Below, one piece after another: positions 1-11,608 of a stretch of 64,000 nt of DNA. This stretch comes from Pyrrhoderma lamaoense (Eukaryota; Basidiomycota; Agaricomycetes; Hymenochaetales; Hymenochaetaceae), in contig NBAZ01000018.1 of the NCBI GenBank assembly GCA_002794735.1, forward strand, positions 124,001 through 188,000, written 5' to 3'. The position numbers and the translations under genes were made by a program. Position 1 is the stretch's first letter, and every line of letters begins with the position of its first letter. The notes under the pieces were generated by a model. It saw only the letters and a program-made list of their open reading frames with translations. It searched no databases and was not told where the DNA came from.

Positions 1-448
1 TTCCATTTGTTCTCCTAGCTTCAAGACGAATAGTCTATCTTTGCTCTTCAGAGCCTCAAGAATCTGAGCATCAACGTCTGGTGTGGAAGATCCACTGCAC
101 TCTGCACTGCCATCACCATGCTGCGACCCATCACCTACGCATTGCGCAAATGATGGCTGGGTCGAGGTCGTGGATGCAGATGCCACGTCAGAGAGTTTAT
201 CCATGATACAGATATCCAGATTGTTTAAAGGCAGAACGTCGATGGAAGTCGCACGAGATGAGGATTGAATTGCTGCATCTTGCACCGCGGCCTGCTTTGG
301 CGAAGTACAAACTTGAATTCCGTCTATATTCAATATATCATATATTCAATACAATTTTATTGTCAGTATCTTTTGGTATATAGCAGATAGGATAAAGGTG
401 AGATTAGCTTTAAAGCTCACGAGACTACATACCTCGCGACATGATCAT
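1..448 (-). CDS. R3H domain protein, 5' part (runs off the left edge)
   Basis: The start ATG is at 448, with a second in-frame ATG at 442. The first exon is tiny (433-448); a GT-AG intron (324-432) follows, and exon 2 runs from 323 to the window edge. The visible protein is about 110 residues. It begins with a low-complexity Ser/Thr-rich segment and ends in DAQILEALKSKDRLFVLKLG, which resembles the opening of the R3H nucleic-acid-binding domain in the fungal R3H/SUZ family. Known members bind single-stranded RNA or DNA and are linked to mRNA control; that role here is inference from the family. The decisive R-x3-H residues lie beyond the edge, so the assignment rests on the flanking motif. 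The splice keeps the frame without a stop. Confidence 0.7.
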
Positions 449-855
449 TGAATTAAGCTGCAAGTGTTGTAGTTGATACGCTTCGTTTTACTGTGTTCAC
501 AGGAAATAGAGAAATAATATTAATTTTTTCACTTTAGGGAGATACAGAGCTACCGCAACATCACTTCGCAGCAGAGTCTTATAAGAAAGATGACGGAGTT
601 GAAGACAAAGTATGGGTACGACACAAAGTGCTCAATAGTAACAGCCTCGAGTCGGCAATGGCCGGCCCTAATTTTGTTATATAGAAATAATTTAATAGAT
701 GTATTCAAATTATTACCCAAGCAGCTTTGTCAACTCAAGGTATAAAATCCATTTCTTATAACTTAATACTACAGTACACAGAGCAATATTGACATAGCAA
801 GCGAATTAGAAGAATAACACTAGATCCAAAGGTTTTTTCGGGTTGTTGTCATTAT
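449..855. other. Intergenic region between the R3H gene and the transporter
   Basis: About 400 bp separates the R3H start at 448 from the transporter stop at 856. It should hold the R3H promoter and the 3' UTR of the transporter, since both genes are read leftward. The sequence is AT-rich with no open frame of note. I see no structured RNA or strong repeat. Confidence 0.5.
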
Positions 856-2798
856 TTATAGACTTGAAGGATATAATACTTGGTAGATATTGAAGCTCAG
901 ACTAAAATGCCAGTACATTCAGTTTGTGCAATCATTTATTTAAAAAGTACTACTACTCACCAAAAAATCATGATTAATACACCATAAACTGCGAGAGCAA
1001 GTGCACTCCAGTTCAATGGCTTCCCGACGCTCGCATCATCCCGGGTGAGCTGGTTTATAAATATATTATTGTTAAATAATCATCATAAATAAGGACATTA
1101 CCCACCTTCCAGAAAAAGAGTCCGGGTAGTATAAAGGATATAGTTGTCGATCCTGTGGAGCCAACAAAAGATAAAACTAATTGTATTACAAAGGACTCAG
1201 CGATGTAACACAAAGCAGCCACATATGAATATATACCTAATTTTAGATCGTCTAAAAAGAAGGCTGCAGTGAACCCCAGTGCGATTATAGAAGACGTCAG
1301 AATGACATGTTTCGCAAAGCTCATTTCATGGGGGCCATGTTCATCAATTATATCACTCTCGTCGTCGTCTGTGAAAGGTTTATGGTTGACTAGATGGCTG
1401 CTATCGTGGAACACCTTGTCGAGACAATTTCGACACGGATGCACCTGCAATGGGTAAGAAAACAAAACTAATATAACGATAGCTAGTTGGCCAACGGCTA
1501 TAAAAAGAGATGTTGATGGATACATTGCGATTATATTGTCACGGACCTAAACAAAATTATCTGTCACCTAGTTTGATAACGAAGTCCCTTTAACTTACAT
1601 TAGAGCCAAAAGTCAAGTAACCAAAGATAGCAACGATTTCATAGGTTATTGTTGCAGACCCTATCGCACTTCCAATAACAACATTCATACGTCTCTGATT
1701 GTTAGCTGCGAGCTCATTGTAGATGGGGAAAAGCTGAATTAAAGTCAGATTTACTTTTAAAAGCGAAACGGTTCTAGTCACGTACATTCTGAGAGCATGT
1801 GAAAGCAAAGACTTGGACCGGGAATGTTGTGATGAAGCCTGAAGTGAAGTTAATAAGATAAACTTCACCACGTTCGGGAGATCCCTCCAATGGGCTGAAA
1901 TAGCATGAAATAACGATCAAAACAAGGTATGCTGTATATGAGTTAGAAAGTTGAAAGGTTTGGGACATTGTATATATTTATAGTCCAACATACCAACAGA
2001 GAAAAGAGCAATATAGCTTGTATGTCTCAAACTGTCGATTTTCCTCAAAAAACAAAGTGGGATCAGTACTGCCATGAAGAGTGATATCCAGACGCGCCCT
2101 GACACGGCCCAAGCAGGAGGTTGAGTTTCGGGAGAAGTCAAATCATGGTAGAGAGATAACACAACATTTGGCATTAACGTTTTTATGATAATGAGGTAAC
2201 TGAAAACATATAAGCTTAACACCAGCAACGCCAACAATAACTTAGTCATAAAAGTGTATGACAAACCTAATAGAGACTCCAAAGCATTTCGTTGCAATCG
2301 CAGCATCAAAAAACACTGCTGCCTTCGGGAAAGTTAATTTTGAAACAGCAAAGAAACTTGAACGTCTATGGGGTGTATAGGCGGCGCATCGAGAGAGAAG
2401 ATACAATCCAAATGCAGCGATAGAGCCACATAAAACACAGCTTATCATTCCTGGTATTACACCAGCAGAAGCCATTGCCTGTTTCGACAAGTTAAAGTTA
2501 TACTTTGTTTGAAGACTGCTACATAACTTACCAACGGAAACGTGAGCATCCCTGAGATTCAATATTAGATAGTATTTTGTTGAAGCAAATTGACACAAAA
2601 CATACCGCTCCCGATGATAGTGTTAGCCAAGTTACTAACGCTACTAACTATAGTCCCGGATCCATCTGATTTGGATGAGGGCACCCTTGTCGTAGAGCTA
2701 CTCCCTAACAATGCACTACTTTCGCCCTCTTGAGACTCTTCCTGAGTAGTATCATGCAAGTCATCTCGGTCCACGGCCACGCCGTAGGTCTGCACCAT
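856..2798 (-). CDS. Amino acid transporter, AVT/SLC38-like (AAAP family)
   Basis: Nine exons (2606-2798, 2532-2551, 2267-2478, 1994-2199, 1786-1931, 1599-1733, 1106-1546, 961-1049, 856-901) sum to 1488 nt, giving 495 aa with every splice in phase. The soluble N-terminus (about 60 residues, acidic and Ser-rich) leads into NTIIGSGMLTFPLAMASAG, the signature of transmembrane helix 1 in the amino-acid/auxin permease family. Several further hydrophobic helices follow, and a charged loop rich in D and E lies near residue 370. Fungal AVT5-7 and SLC38 relatives move neutral or basic amino acids across the vacuolar membrane; the substrate here cannot be read from sequence. Exon 2 is only 20 nt. If the last intron is not spliced the protein ends Ile-Phe-Trp at about 957 instead of gaining 15 residues. 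No frameshift is needed. Confidence 0.87.
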
Positions 2799-3444
2799 TT
2801 CGTAAGTCTCTGTTGCAATGACTGCACTCTGTATAGTGTATTTGTGGTGAGAACAAGAGGATGCGTGTTAATTATCCGATGAGACTGTTAAAATTTACGG
2901 ATATTCTGAGACTTCCGAGTCAGAGGGTGTAGTTTGGACGAGAGTGGGATTGGAGGCGTCTAGTAATACGTGAGATGATCAGCCGCAAATGTTTATCGCT
3001 TACGCTGTTTTCTCGTAATATGGTAACATCAGAGACCTAAATATACATATTGCTAAATCCAATTTTTCTATTCATTTACCAAGCTTGATTATGCCCATTC
3101 ACTATCATAATGTTATATAACTCAATTCAAGAAAGATGTCTCCGATTCATACTCTCTTCGAATCTAGTGTGTGTTTATAGTACAAAATTCTCTCTTTTTT
3201 GACCCTTGTCCTTATATCTCCAGATTGGCATACCTCAGGAATTTCGTAAATGCTGCTCCCGAAAAGCCATGTATGATATTTCAGTTCTGTCTGTATGCAA
3301 AGCAGTCATGATGCCAGCCTAAAACATCTCAGTGTGCTCCTCGCCACCTCATCATCTTTTAGCAATCCTCTTTTTACTCTTTGCACACTGGCTTACGGCT
3401 GTCCTATAAACCCTCCACTCTTTTAAATATTCTTAAAAAAGAAC
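2799..3444. promoter_or_regulatory. Divergent promoter region, transporter / KEN-box protein
   Basis: These 646 bp lie between the divergent starts at 2798 (-) and 3445 (+), so both core promoters should be inside. Pyrimidine-rich stretches and a TTTTAAATATTC element at about 3421-3432 lie just before the rightward ATG. I cannot assign specific factor sites. Confidence 0.4.
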
Positions 3445-5954
3445 ATGGCCAGTCATAAAACATTACCTCCGCCGATTTACGATCCTAATACAGGAAAAAC
3501 ATTTGTCGCTATACCTGCCCCAGCTTTCATCGTAGTTCGAGATTCATCGCCGCTTTCTAATCCTACCAGGAACAATGTTTCTGGGTTTGTGTATGTAGAA
3601 CAGCAACCCACTGACAATAAATCAGTATCAGAGAAAGTTGTGTTATCCGACGAGCTGAAGGACCACATCAACAGATGGAGGGTGCGTAAGCACATTTCAT
3701 AGCACAAATTCTTACTTAATGTAAACAAAGGATCAAGATATTGTTCGAGAATCACCTCCGGGACACACCCCTTGGGAGGGCATAGCAAGAAACTGTAGCC
3801 AGAGTAGTATGGGCGTTTTGAGTCAAGTTTCTCTCAATAAACCCCCTCAAATGATGTCTTGGTAAATATAAACTCAATGCGAGCTGTCGCTTCTCTTTCC
3901 AGTGGTTCCATGGAATCTCAAAAGTCGGTGAAGTCAGACTCTACACTTCTATCCCGTACGTTAAGCAGTGGTGATACACTGCTCAATGGTTCACTCCCAT
4001 CAATTTGCTCTTCTGTCTGGTCAAGCGATATGTCGCCTCCACATATTACTCTTGTTAAGACCCGTCTACGTTCCGTTCAGCTCCCTACGCCCCCTCTTGC
4101 CACACTTAAGCTTCAAGGGAGTACAAAAAAACCGGATAAACGAAGGTTTACTGTGTGCGCATCGAGTAAGCTTAACCGACGTGAGGCACATGTACTTGAA
4201 CGCCGTAGAACATCAGAGGAAATAAATCGCGTTTCTACCTCTTTGGACGTTACTTCATCTGCAGCCAAAACACTATCGCGTATAGATGAATTAGATCATT
4301 TCTTTTCCGATGGCATAAAAAGCATGCAAAATACAGTGAAACAGCTCAACACAGAACTGAGAAAACCGGAAGCACCATCTATGTTTGTCTCAACCTCAAC
4401 AAAAACGATTCCTCTGTTGTTTGAATCTCCTTCTAGTGCGAAGAAAGTACAAACGTATGTCGAACATCCCACCCCATTAGCCGCTCGTCGTGGAAAAGCA
4501 GTTCCGAAATCCATCACAATTGCGGGTCGGGAGGACTTGAAGACATCTATAGTTGATTATCCTGAAGTACCCACATCTTTCCGTGGCTCCCCTGAACCTA
4601 CGAGACTCCTTTTCCCCAATGATCCTGTTCACCCAAAGGTCATCTTGGGAATGGTATGACTACAGCGCAAATGATCTATTGTTTGCGTTCGCAGGTTAAT
4701 GGTCTACTTCCGGGTGGGCAATCAATCCTGGCGTTCAATGGGCAATGCAAACATGCTGAAGGTTGGCTTGAGTATGAAGCTAGTGAAAATATTTCACCAC
4801 CCTTTCTCCCGAAAACTATTGGCCGATATAAAAGAAGCAATAGCGAAAATAGTGAAGAATGCGGTAATTATCATGTAACACCTGAAAGCTATCCACGAAA
4901 TAAGCCTGGAGCCTCAGAACTAGCTCCTTCTAGGTCTCCATTCTCAAGTCCTCCTCGATACATACCTACCAAGCGTGTAAAGAACATCCCTCTTCAAAAA
5001 CAAGATATCTGTTCGAATAGAAAACGCAGTTTTACCGTAGGGGCTACTGAACATCAATGCAGTACTTTGAACACTCCTTCTGGCAAACTGCACCGACCCA
5101 TACTATCCGACGGGACTCATACTTCGATTAAGAAAAAAGTACGGTTCTCTGATGTTTCTTCAGTTTCGATCCATAGTCCTATTACACCATCTCAGAAGCC
5201 TATCAATCGCCCTAATAATATGCGATCGGTACCAAACAAAACTGCTGCCGTATCACCTGTTTCAAAGCGCAAACCTCCTCCATCAATCACCCCTAGTGAT
5301 GACTCGAAACCTAAGGTTGTGCGTGATCTGAATCATAAGGTTCTCTCAGGTTCGAAAGCCAACAGTCAGCCAGTACCCAAGAAAGTAGAGGTGAAAAAAT
5401 CGACTGTTTCTGCAACAAGAATTACTCAAACTAAAGGCAAAGCTAAGATAGTTCGCAAGGAAGATATGTCTCCGACCACTGTAACACACGAAGCCAAGCA
5501 CTCTTCAGATACAAATGTAAAATCTATCACTAAAGTGCAGAATTCGGAGCTGGGTTTATTGCAGTATAGTGAGAATGATATGCTACCGAAGTCAACGTAT
5601 ACCTCGGATTCCGATGAGAACAGAACGAGACGACCATCTACTCCTGAGAATATTTTATCTCTAACTGAAGGCAGAGACGGCACAACTCTACCTCAAAATA
5701 ACGTCAGTGCGGATACAAAGAAAAACTGGAGCTCAATAAAAGTTGCTGGTATCTCGATCACTAAGGGGAAAAGGAAAAGTATTACTTCGTGTGGAGACCC
5801 TGACAAGGAGAACTACAAGAATGAAGCGAACAGAAACAAGGAGAATGATACTGGGCCGGGTGAAATCACGTCCTTGATCATACGAGAGGTACAGAAGAAG
5901 AGTGGACGTAGGAGTCTTGTATTCAGTAATGTACTAAATCGTTTGCGTAGTTAG
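3445..5954 (+). CDS. Unrecognised disordered protein with KEN boxes and an RVxF-like motif
   Basis: Exons 3445-3681, 3731-3861, 3903-4653 and 4695-5954 sum to 2379 nt (792 aa) with GT-AG introns of 41-49 nt and no frame break. I do not recognise the family. The protein is rich in Ser, Thr, Pro, Lys and Arg with many SP/TP pairs, as in phosphorylated disordered proteins. KKKVRFSDV (around 5130-5152) fits the RVxF docking motif for protein phosphatase 1. Near the C-terminus are two KEN tripeptides (DKENY and NKEND, about 5805-5850), the degron read by the anaphase-promoting complex, and then RRSLVF and NRLRS, which contain RxxL-like pieces. Known degron biology makes a cell-cycle-regulated protein plausible; this is inference from short motifs. 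The segment around VNGLLPGGQSILAFNG (about 4695-4740) is the most ordered-looking part. It reads away from the transporter on a shared promoter. Confidence 0.72.
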
Positions 5955-6299
5955 TCACATCCCCTGTAGTTTTAGCTAGTTTTCTCCTTCCTGGCATGAA
6001 AAACAAATTAAATAATCGTAAGTTACGTAGAAACCACTGATATATCTTATTCTTGCTTGTACTGTGTACATGTTCATTAACACGTACTTGATATACCCGG
6101 GTTTTTTGTTTTGTCTCTATTTTTGAAAACGCAAGTTAGATATAACTAAATGCGGTTTGCCGAGCGATCATAACGCTTCATTTGAATTTAGCTTTCCAGT
6201 GTTCAACGAATTCTTTGCCGCTAGTGACCAAGTATACCAAGTTTCTCTCTGTATCACTTTGTAAAATTATCAGGCCTACTCTAGCGAAATCCTTTAAAT
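5955..6299. other. Intergenic region before ARP8
   Basis: These 345 bp follow the stop of the KEN-box gene and precede the ARP8 ATG at 6300. AT-rich sequence, no open frame. They should contain the terminator of the first gene and the ARP8 promoter. Confidence 0.45.
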
Positions 6300-9200
6300 A
6301 TGCCTCGAGGCATTCCTAACGCTAAGAAAGATGACCTAGGCATGAAATACACCACTTTTCACGTGCCTCTACAGTAATTGTATCTGCTGAATTGTTTGGA
6401 CTGTTACCGACACATTGAAATTCACTATAGGGCAAATCCCAAGTTAACCGCGTCAAGCTATCTCAGGTATGAGTCGCAGTCTGTATGGACCCGAAATGCT
6501 GCCAACAGAACCCGTGAACGTGTTCCAGAGGATGGTGAGGTAGGTATACAATTCTACAACAACTCTTTGATACTCATTCTAAACGTTGTTTGCTGAGGTG
6601 TAATAGGCACGACGTGGTTCAAAGGTCATAGTCATCCATCCTGGCTCTCGCTATCTGCGTATTGGCGTGCTTCAGATGTTGTACCTGTTACTATTCCCCA
6701 TGTGATAGCACGCAAATGTCATACAAAACCTGTGACTCCTCGAAAACCTCTTCAGTGTATCATGCGTCCACAAGCTAATCATGAGAGTGAAAATGAAGTG
6801 ACTGACATAACTGACGAGTATGCCGTGAATGTTATGTCGGATGACCCTGTGAGTTCGGCCCTGCGCTCAAATTGTAGGAAGTATCTGACCTTGGTTGTTG
6901 AAAGGTCGAAGCAAAGATTGCTGCTATTACTACTTCTCTCAGAGATAGGATGCGGTTCTATCAACTACATGTTACTCCAAACTCATTGAAAGCTTCAATA
7001 TCATTCAATAAGATGGTGGTGCCGGAGGCGACACCAGATCCAAATGGCAGACAGCGTAAGAAGCCGCTTGGAGATATTCTTGTAGGAGAGGATGTGAGTT
7101 CTACTTGATCTGACCCTTTGTATAACCTCGTTATGATGATTATAGGTTGTGAATCTTCCAGACGATGCACATCTAGACGGATACGTGATGCGATGGCCTA
7201 TATATGCAGGCCGCTTCAATACTTGGGACTACACATCGCATCAGAATATGTTAAGTGACATTGAAGAAATATGGCGGTCATCTATTCAAAATAAGTTGGG
7301 GATTGAACCAAATGCATTTCATGTAAACTAATCTTCGGTAGTTTCGTTGTTGTAGTACTGACAACTATCTTATAGGAATATTCTGTAGTTTTAGTCATTC
7401 CAGACATATGGGACCGATTCTATGTTCATGAACTTATCAACTTGTTGCTTGTCTCAATGCGGTTCAAGCAAGTTACTTGTCAACAGGTAACTGTCGCGTA
7501 TGTTTTTTAACCGGCCACAGATCTGTTGCTCAAGAGTCCAATGATCTAGGAATCACTTGCATCAACATATGGTGCAGGGATATCGAACGCATGTGTCATA
7601 GACCTGGGGGCCGTAAAAACGAATGTTTCTTGTGTAGATGATGGACTAGTCATAGCGGATACACGGCAAGTCTACTTATCTTTGGGACCCGAGGGTAACT
7701 GACTCAACATATCAAACATAATATACAGTCTTACGTTGTCAATTGGCGGGGACGATGTTACTGAGTTCTTGTATGTGCTACTGGGACGTATCAATTTTCC
7801 TTATAAGGAGATGGACCTTACTCGGTTTCACGACTGGTTAGTTATTGAAGAACTCAAGTGTAGAATTTGTACGTTGAATGAGGTACGATCTATGACCTAT
7901 ATCGCAGCTATATGTTTTGGAAGTAATACATGATTTTAAAGATGGACGTAGGATTGAATATCTTTGACTTTGTTGTTCGACGTCCCAATGAACAACATAA
8001 TAAATTTGCCTTACGAGTATATGACGAAGTCATTCTAGCACCTATGGTAAGAGAATCTGTGGTATAGTTAGCTCAATACCTAACGCTTTGCTTTTAAGCT
8101 CATATTTGAACCTCGGGTAGTCGATTTCGAGAAGAAGCGTGATTGCTTGCGTCGAGCATCTCATCCGGACATATCAGACGAGCTAGTTGAATCTGTTCAT
8201 GACCAACTAGTAGGCTATTGTATTGAATTATGATGTAATAGCAAGACTGATAAGAATTTAGACGAATGCGATGCTGATATCTACTCAACACCTAATTCCA
8301 CAAAACCCCCCTCCTCAAGCTCAGGTACCCACTTCCATGCCAGCATCTGGAGCGGCGACTCCCCAACCCCCAGACCGTAAGCTATCCAGTCATCCTTACT
8401 CGATAGGCTTTCTCAGGCAGTATTCTAGTACCTAAGACTGATGTGAAGGGTGAGGCGGCGACGGCAGAAAGCGGAAGCGTGAAGCGAAGTGATTCACATG
8501 CTGATACGGTCGAGGATGACCTACAAGATACGGAAATGAAGGATATTAATGCAGGAGCCGAACCGCCATCCATTCCTCAAGAACCGATTCAAGAACCGCG
8601 GCAAGAAGAGAATATCCAATCTGAGGCGCCTTTGCAGAATCAAACACAAAATCAACAAGAAGTCCCATCTGCTTCTCCAGCTGGAACGGGTACCGTGGAA
8701 AGCACATCGACACCGACACCATCGGGTGCTGTGATACAACCCCAAGTATTTTTGGGTGGATATCCGATTGATGTTCCCTTCGAGGCGAGCAAACTCCCTT
8801 TGGATGTCGCAATTTTCAATAGTGCTCGTGCCGCCGGAGGAGATGATCGTATCCGTAAATACTTACAAGCAGTATTGGTAGTTGGTGGAGGCGCCTTAAC
8901 AACTGGTATGGTGCATGCATTAGAAAGCAGGTACGTATATACACGTTTTACCTGTATATGTTCTTTAATTTGAACCCTGGCTCATGTTTACCTTCGTTTT
9001 GCCTCTCATCTGTCCTTTTTTCTGGAATAGACTTCAGGCTATTGCGACTCCGCTTGTCCCGAACATGGAGAAGGTTCAAATTATCCCGTTACCCAAGGAC
9101 ATAGACCCACGAAATCTTTCATGGAAAGGGGCAGCCGTACTTGGCAAAATGGATGCTGTTGCAGACTTTTGGGTCACTGATACCGATTGGGTGAGTCTTT

Positions 9201-9399
9201 CTTTGGATAACCTTCTAATCTTCATTATTTCCTTCATGATGGCTCAATGCCATGTACACGCCCTGGTACCTCCTTTCCCCTTTTGTCGCAATAGACTCAG
9301 AAGTATTAACATACACATGCTAACTTTGGTCACACTTCTGGAAATTTCCAGAATCGGTTCGGAATGCGTGCATTGAAAGAGCGCTGTTTCTATCTGTAG
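6300..9399 (+). CDS. ARP8: Actin-related protein 8, INO80 chromatin remodelling complex
   Basis: ARP8 is a nuclear actin-fold subunit of the INO80 nucleosome remodeller. Fourteen exons were traced, starting MPRGIPNAKKDDLGMKYTTF and ending GMRALKERCFYL. Recognisable blocks are VIVIHPGSRYLRIG (first actin strand), RDRMRFYQLHVTPNS, AHLDGYVMRWPIYAGRF, VVLVIPDIWDRFYVHELINL, CVIDLGAVKTNVSCVDDG (phosphate-binding loop region), LTLSIGGDDVTEF and NAMLISTQHLIPQ. A long acidic Gln/Pro-rich insert follows (exon 12, 8417-8930), then LVVGGGALTTGMVHALE and the C-terminal actin core. Exon lengths sum to 2225 nt; one base is missing near 6664-6666 (ATTGGCGTGC, where the homologous reading needs RIGRASD), which would give 741 aa. 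Intron 7666-7728 has a GC donor. The N-terminal start is supported because splicing of exon 1 to exon 2 preserves frame. Confidence 0.95.
7666..7728 (+). other. ARP8: GC-AG intron in ARP8
   Basis: The donor reads CG|gcaagt and the acceptor atacag|T. Only this junction gives the conserved reading DTRLTLSIGGDD; nearby GT donors either shift the frame into stops or lengthen the protein out of phase. GC-AG introns are a known minor class, usually with a strong remaining donor consensus, as here (gcaagt). Confidence 0.85.
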
Positions 9400-10472
9400 C
9401 CCGAGTATCACATCTATTTCGCCGTTTACGTGGATGAACAAGTGTTCGTGGCGACTGCTATCTGTTTTATGACTAAGGTTACTTCTGCATACGTGTATGT
9501 GTATGTTTTGTAATTTGTGTACGATTGTACGATAAAGTTATCCGAACTGCCGGATACTCCGAGAATTGTAGGTTCTGTGACCTTTTACTTCTTTAGACGA
9601 AAGAATGATATCAGTTTGAAATGAGATTCTCGCCCTTCTGTGAAGGCCTGAGACTTTCATCTGATGATTCATGAGATCTTTTGGGGTTCACGGGCCTATG
9701 AATGAAATAATATTTCAGTATACAGATGCACTTGTTTGTGAATCGCAAACCCAATTTGCAATGTTTATCCGTCTTCTACGGGTCAAACAAGGCTAGAAGA
9801 TGCAAGGGCCGGTCAATCTTCATATGGTTCAATCTTCTAGGCTTCCTCGACTTCAGAGGTAGCCAAATTCCCCGAATTTCCTGTCGCTCCATGTCAGTCT
9901 TTCAGAGGTGGTTACTGTCTTAGTTTTTCTCAATAGACATCCGTCATCGCGGCTGTTTACTTATACCAAACAGTGTCCGGAAATTTGATATTTATTGCTA
10001 TATATACTGACTTTTAGGGGCTTCGCTGGAAGATCTGCTACTCGATATGTGCTTAAGGATAGGATACATGGAGAAATGATACACAGAGAGAGGAAGCGGA
10101 GTAACGGCTATCTTTTAAGCTGATAGGTGGGTAAGGTATATAGGTCTCAAAAGAACGATGAAAAAATGTGAGATATAGTATAGCAATGAATTGCTGATAA
10201 TGCTGGGGTATGTAAATGACAAAGCAAGAAATTTCATGCATGCTACAAATTCGAGATTGACGTCTATAACTTTCCGTCAACAAAAGTGAAAAGATACTTA
10301 TTCAGGTAGTAAAAACAGTATTAGTGGAGTCCTAAGTTGTCCTTAAACCGGATGAAACCATTGCTGTCAAGCAAACTCCAGCGATGTATAAGGTTAGCCG
10401 TTTCTGTACGACCGGTGCTGCGAGATGCCAAATTACCATTAGATCTATTTATGTATCATATCTGTTAAAATC
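9400..10472. other. Convergent 3' region between ARP8 and the RING gene
   Basis: About 1.07 kb holds no convincing gene. ARP8 ends at 9399 (+) and the RING protein ends at 10473 (-), so both 3' UTRs lie here. The longest open stretches (65-76 codons) lack splice-consistent extension and any recognisable motif. Confidence 0.45.
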
Positions 10473-11608
10473 TCACTTTTCACGACTCAACCACTCTTTC
10501 TTCGACCTGCCATTGTCAGCCCAGCCTTCTACCCCGTTCTCATTTAGCTCTCCTAGTAGCATTTCCTCCACTTTTACCTTGTCATCGTCTTCGTTCTCTA
10601 CCTTACGGAGGCCTCGTCTTTTAGAATGTCGACCTTGGTGTCTAGGATATAGTTCGGTTGCAAGAGTTGATAGGCGACCTATCATTGCATTTAAACTATT
10701 TTCAGCAATGCGATTGAGAGTGAATGGAATTGTTATAGTGTGCCGAGGAATCCTTTCAGGTGTGTGGATTAAAAATGACCGACAAAGTGGACAAGCGACC
10801 GATTCATGCCACGAGCCACAGCAGTCATGCAACTGAGAGAAAAACCATTTAAGTATACATATTCCGCAGAATGTATGCCCACATTTAGCTGTGGAGAGTA
10901 AGAATGGATGCGCACTGTATGGTATTAACGTCAAAATAAGCGCGTAAATGGCGTTATGACTCACATTATCTCAAAGCATCTTGATAGATTTTAATTTTCA
11001 ATGTGAATATGTGATATAATAAGATAATTAGAAAGTCTCACAATGGACACTGATAGTATTCCTCCAAGTGTTTGAGGATGAACTGAGCTTCCCGAAGTTT
11101 TAGCGAACTTTCAAGTTTCAGTTCTTGCTGCTTAAGATCAGCTTCTCGCTCCGTAAGTTCGTATTTTGTTCTTTCGAATGCGACTTGCTGCTGGTTGTCT
11201 TCGTGAGCCGACTTTTCAATGTTAATTATCGGTTGAGTGGTGTTAATGTCGAGAGACTCTCGCGCCCCATTTCGCAAACATCTCCTCCTCTCACTTCTTT
11301 TCTCAGTATCTTAGAAACTTCTATAGATGCTTCTGGAGGTGTGGTGGCTAACAACAGATGAGCTTAAGAAGGTCTATAATCCAATCTAAATACCTTTCTT
11401 GATACGAGTTGAACGACGAGGCTTCGTTGGGCGAGTCAAAATCTCCTTCTTTGCCATAGTTTTGTGGGTGTTGCAGTAGTCGTCCTGTGGGTTTCGTTGA
11501 AGGCGCTTTAGTGTAACCAATCGCTGTCAAAAGTTCATTGATGCATTTATTCATTGTTAGAGTATTAATACAGAAGTTGTTTGACATGTGATCGTGAGGA
11601 CCAAACAT
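10473..11608 (-). CDS. Coiled-coil RING-finger protein (probable E3 ubiquitin ligase)
   Basis: Exons 11394-11608, 11042-11296, 10965-10979 and 10473-10914 sum to 927 nt (308 aa). Residues about 80-155 form a charged Glu/Lys/Gln-rich coiled coil that leads into a C3HC4 RING: CPLCFEII, KCGHTFC, GIC, and after a spacer ACPLC. The first Cys is in exon 2, the second in a 15-nt microexon and the rest in the last exon, so only this splicing gives a complete zinc site. The tail is acidic, then basic. Proteins with this layout act as ubiquitin ligases; the substrate is unknown. The first intron is the weak point: its acceptor (gaaaag|A, about 11297) was chosen because other AGs run into a stop. The N-terminal 70 residues are therefore uncertain, and an upstream exon is possible. 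Confidence 0.72.
10965..10979 (-). other. 15-nt microexon inside the RING domain
   Basis: The exon reads ATGCTTTGAGATAAT between atcaag and gtgagt. It supplies the second zinc-ligand cysteine (Leu-Cys-Phe-Glu-Ile). Skipping it keeps the reading frame but destroys the RING, so alternative splicing would yield a ligase-dead form. That consequence is inference. Confidence 0.65.
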
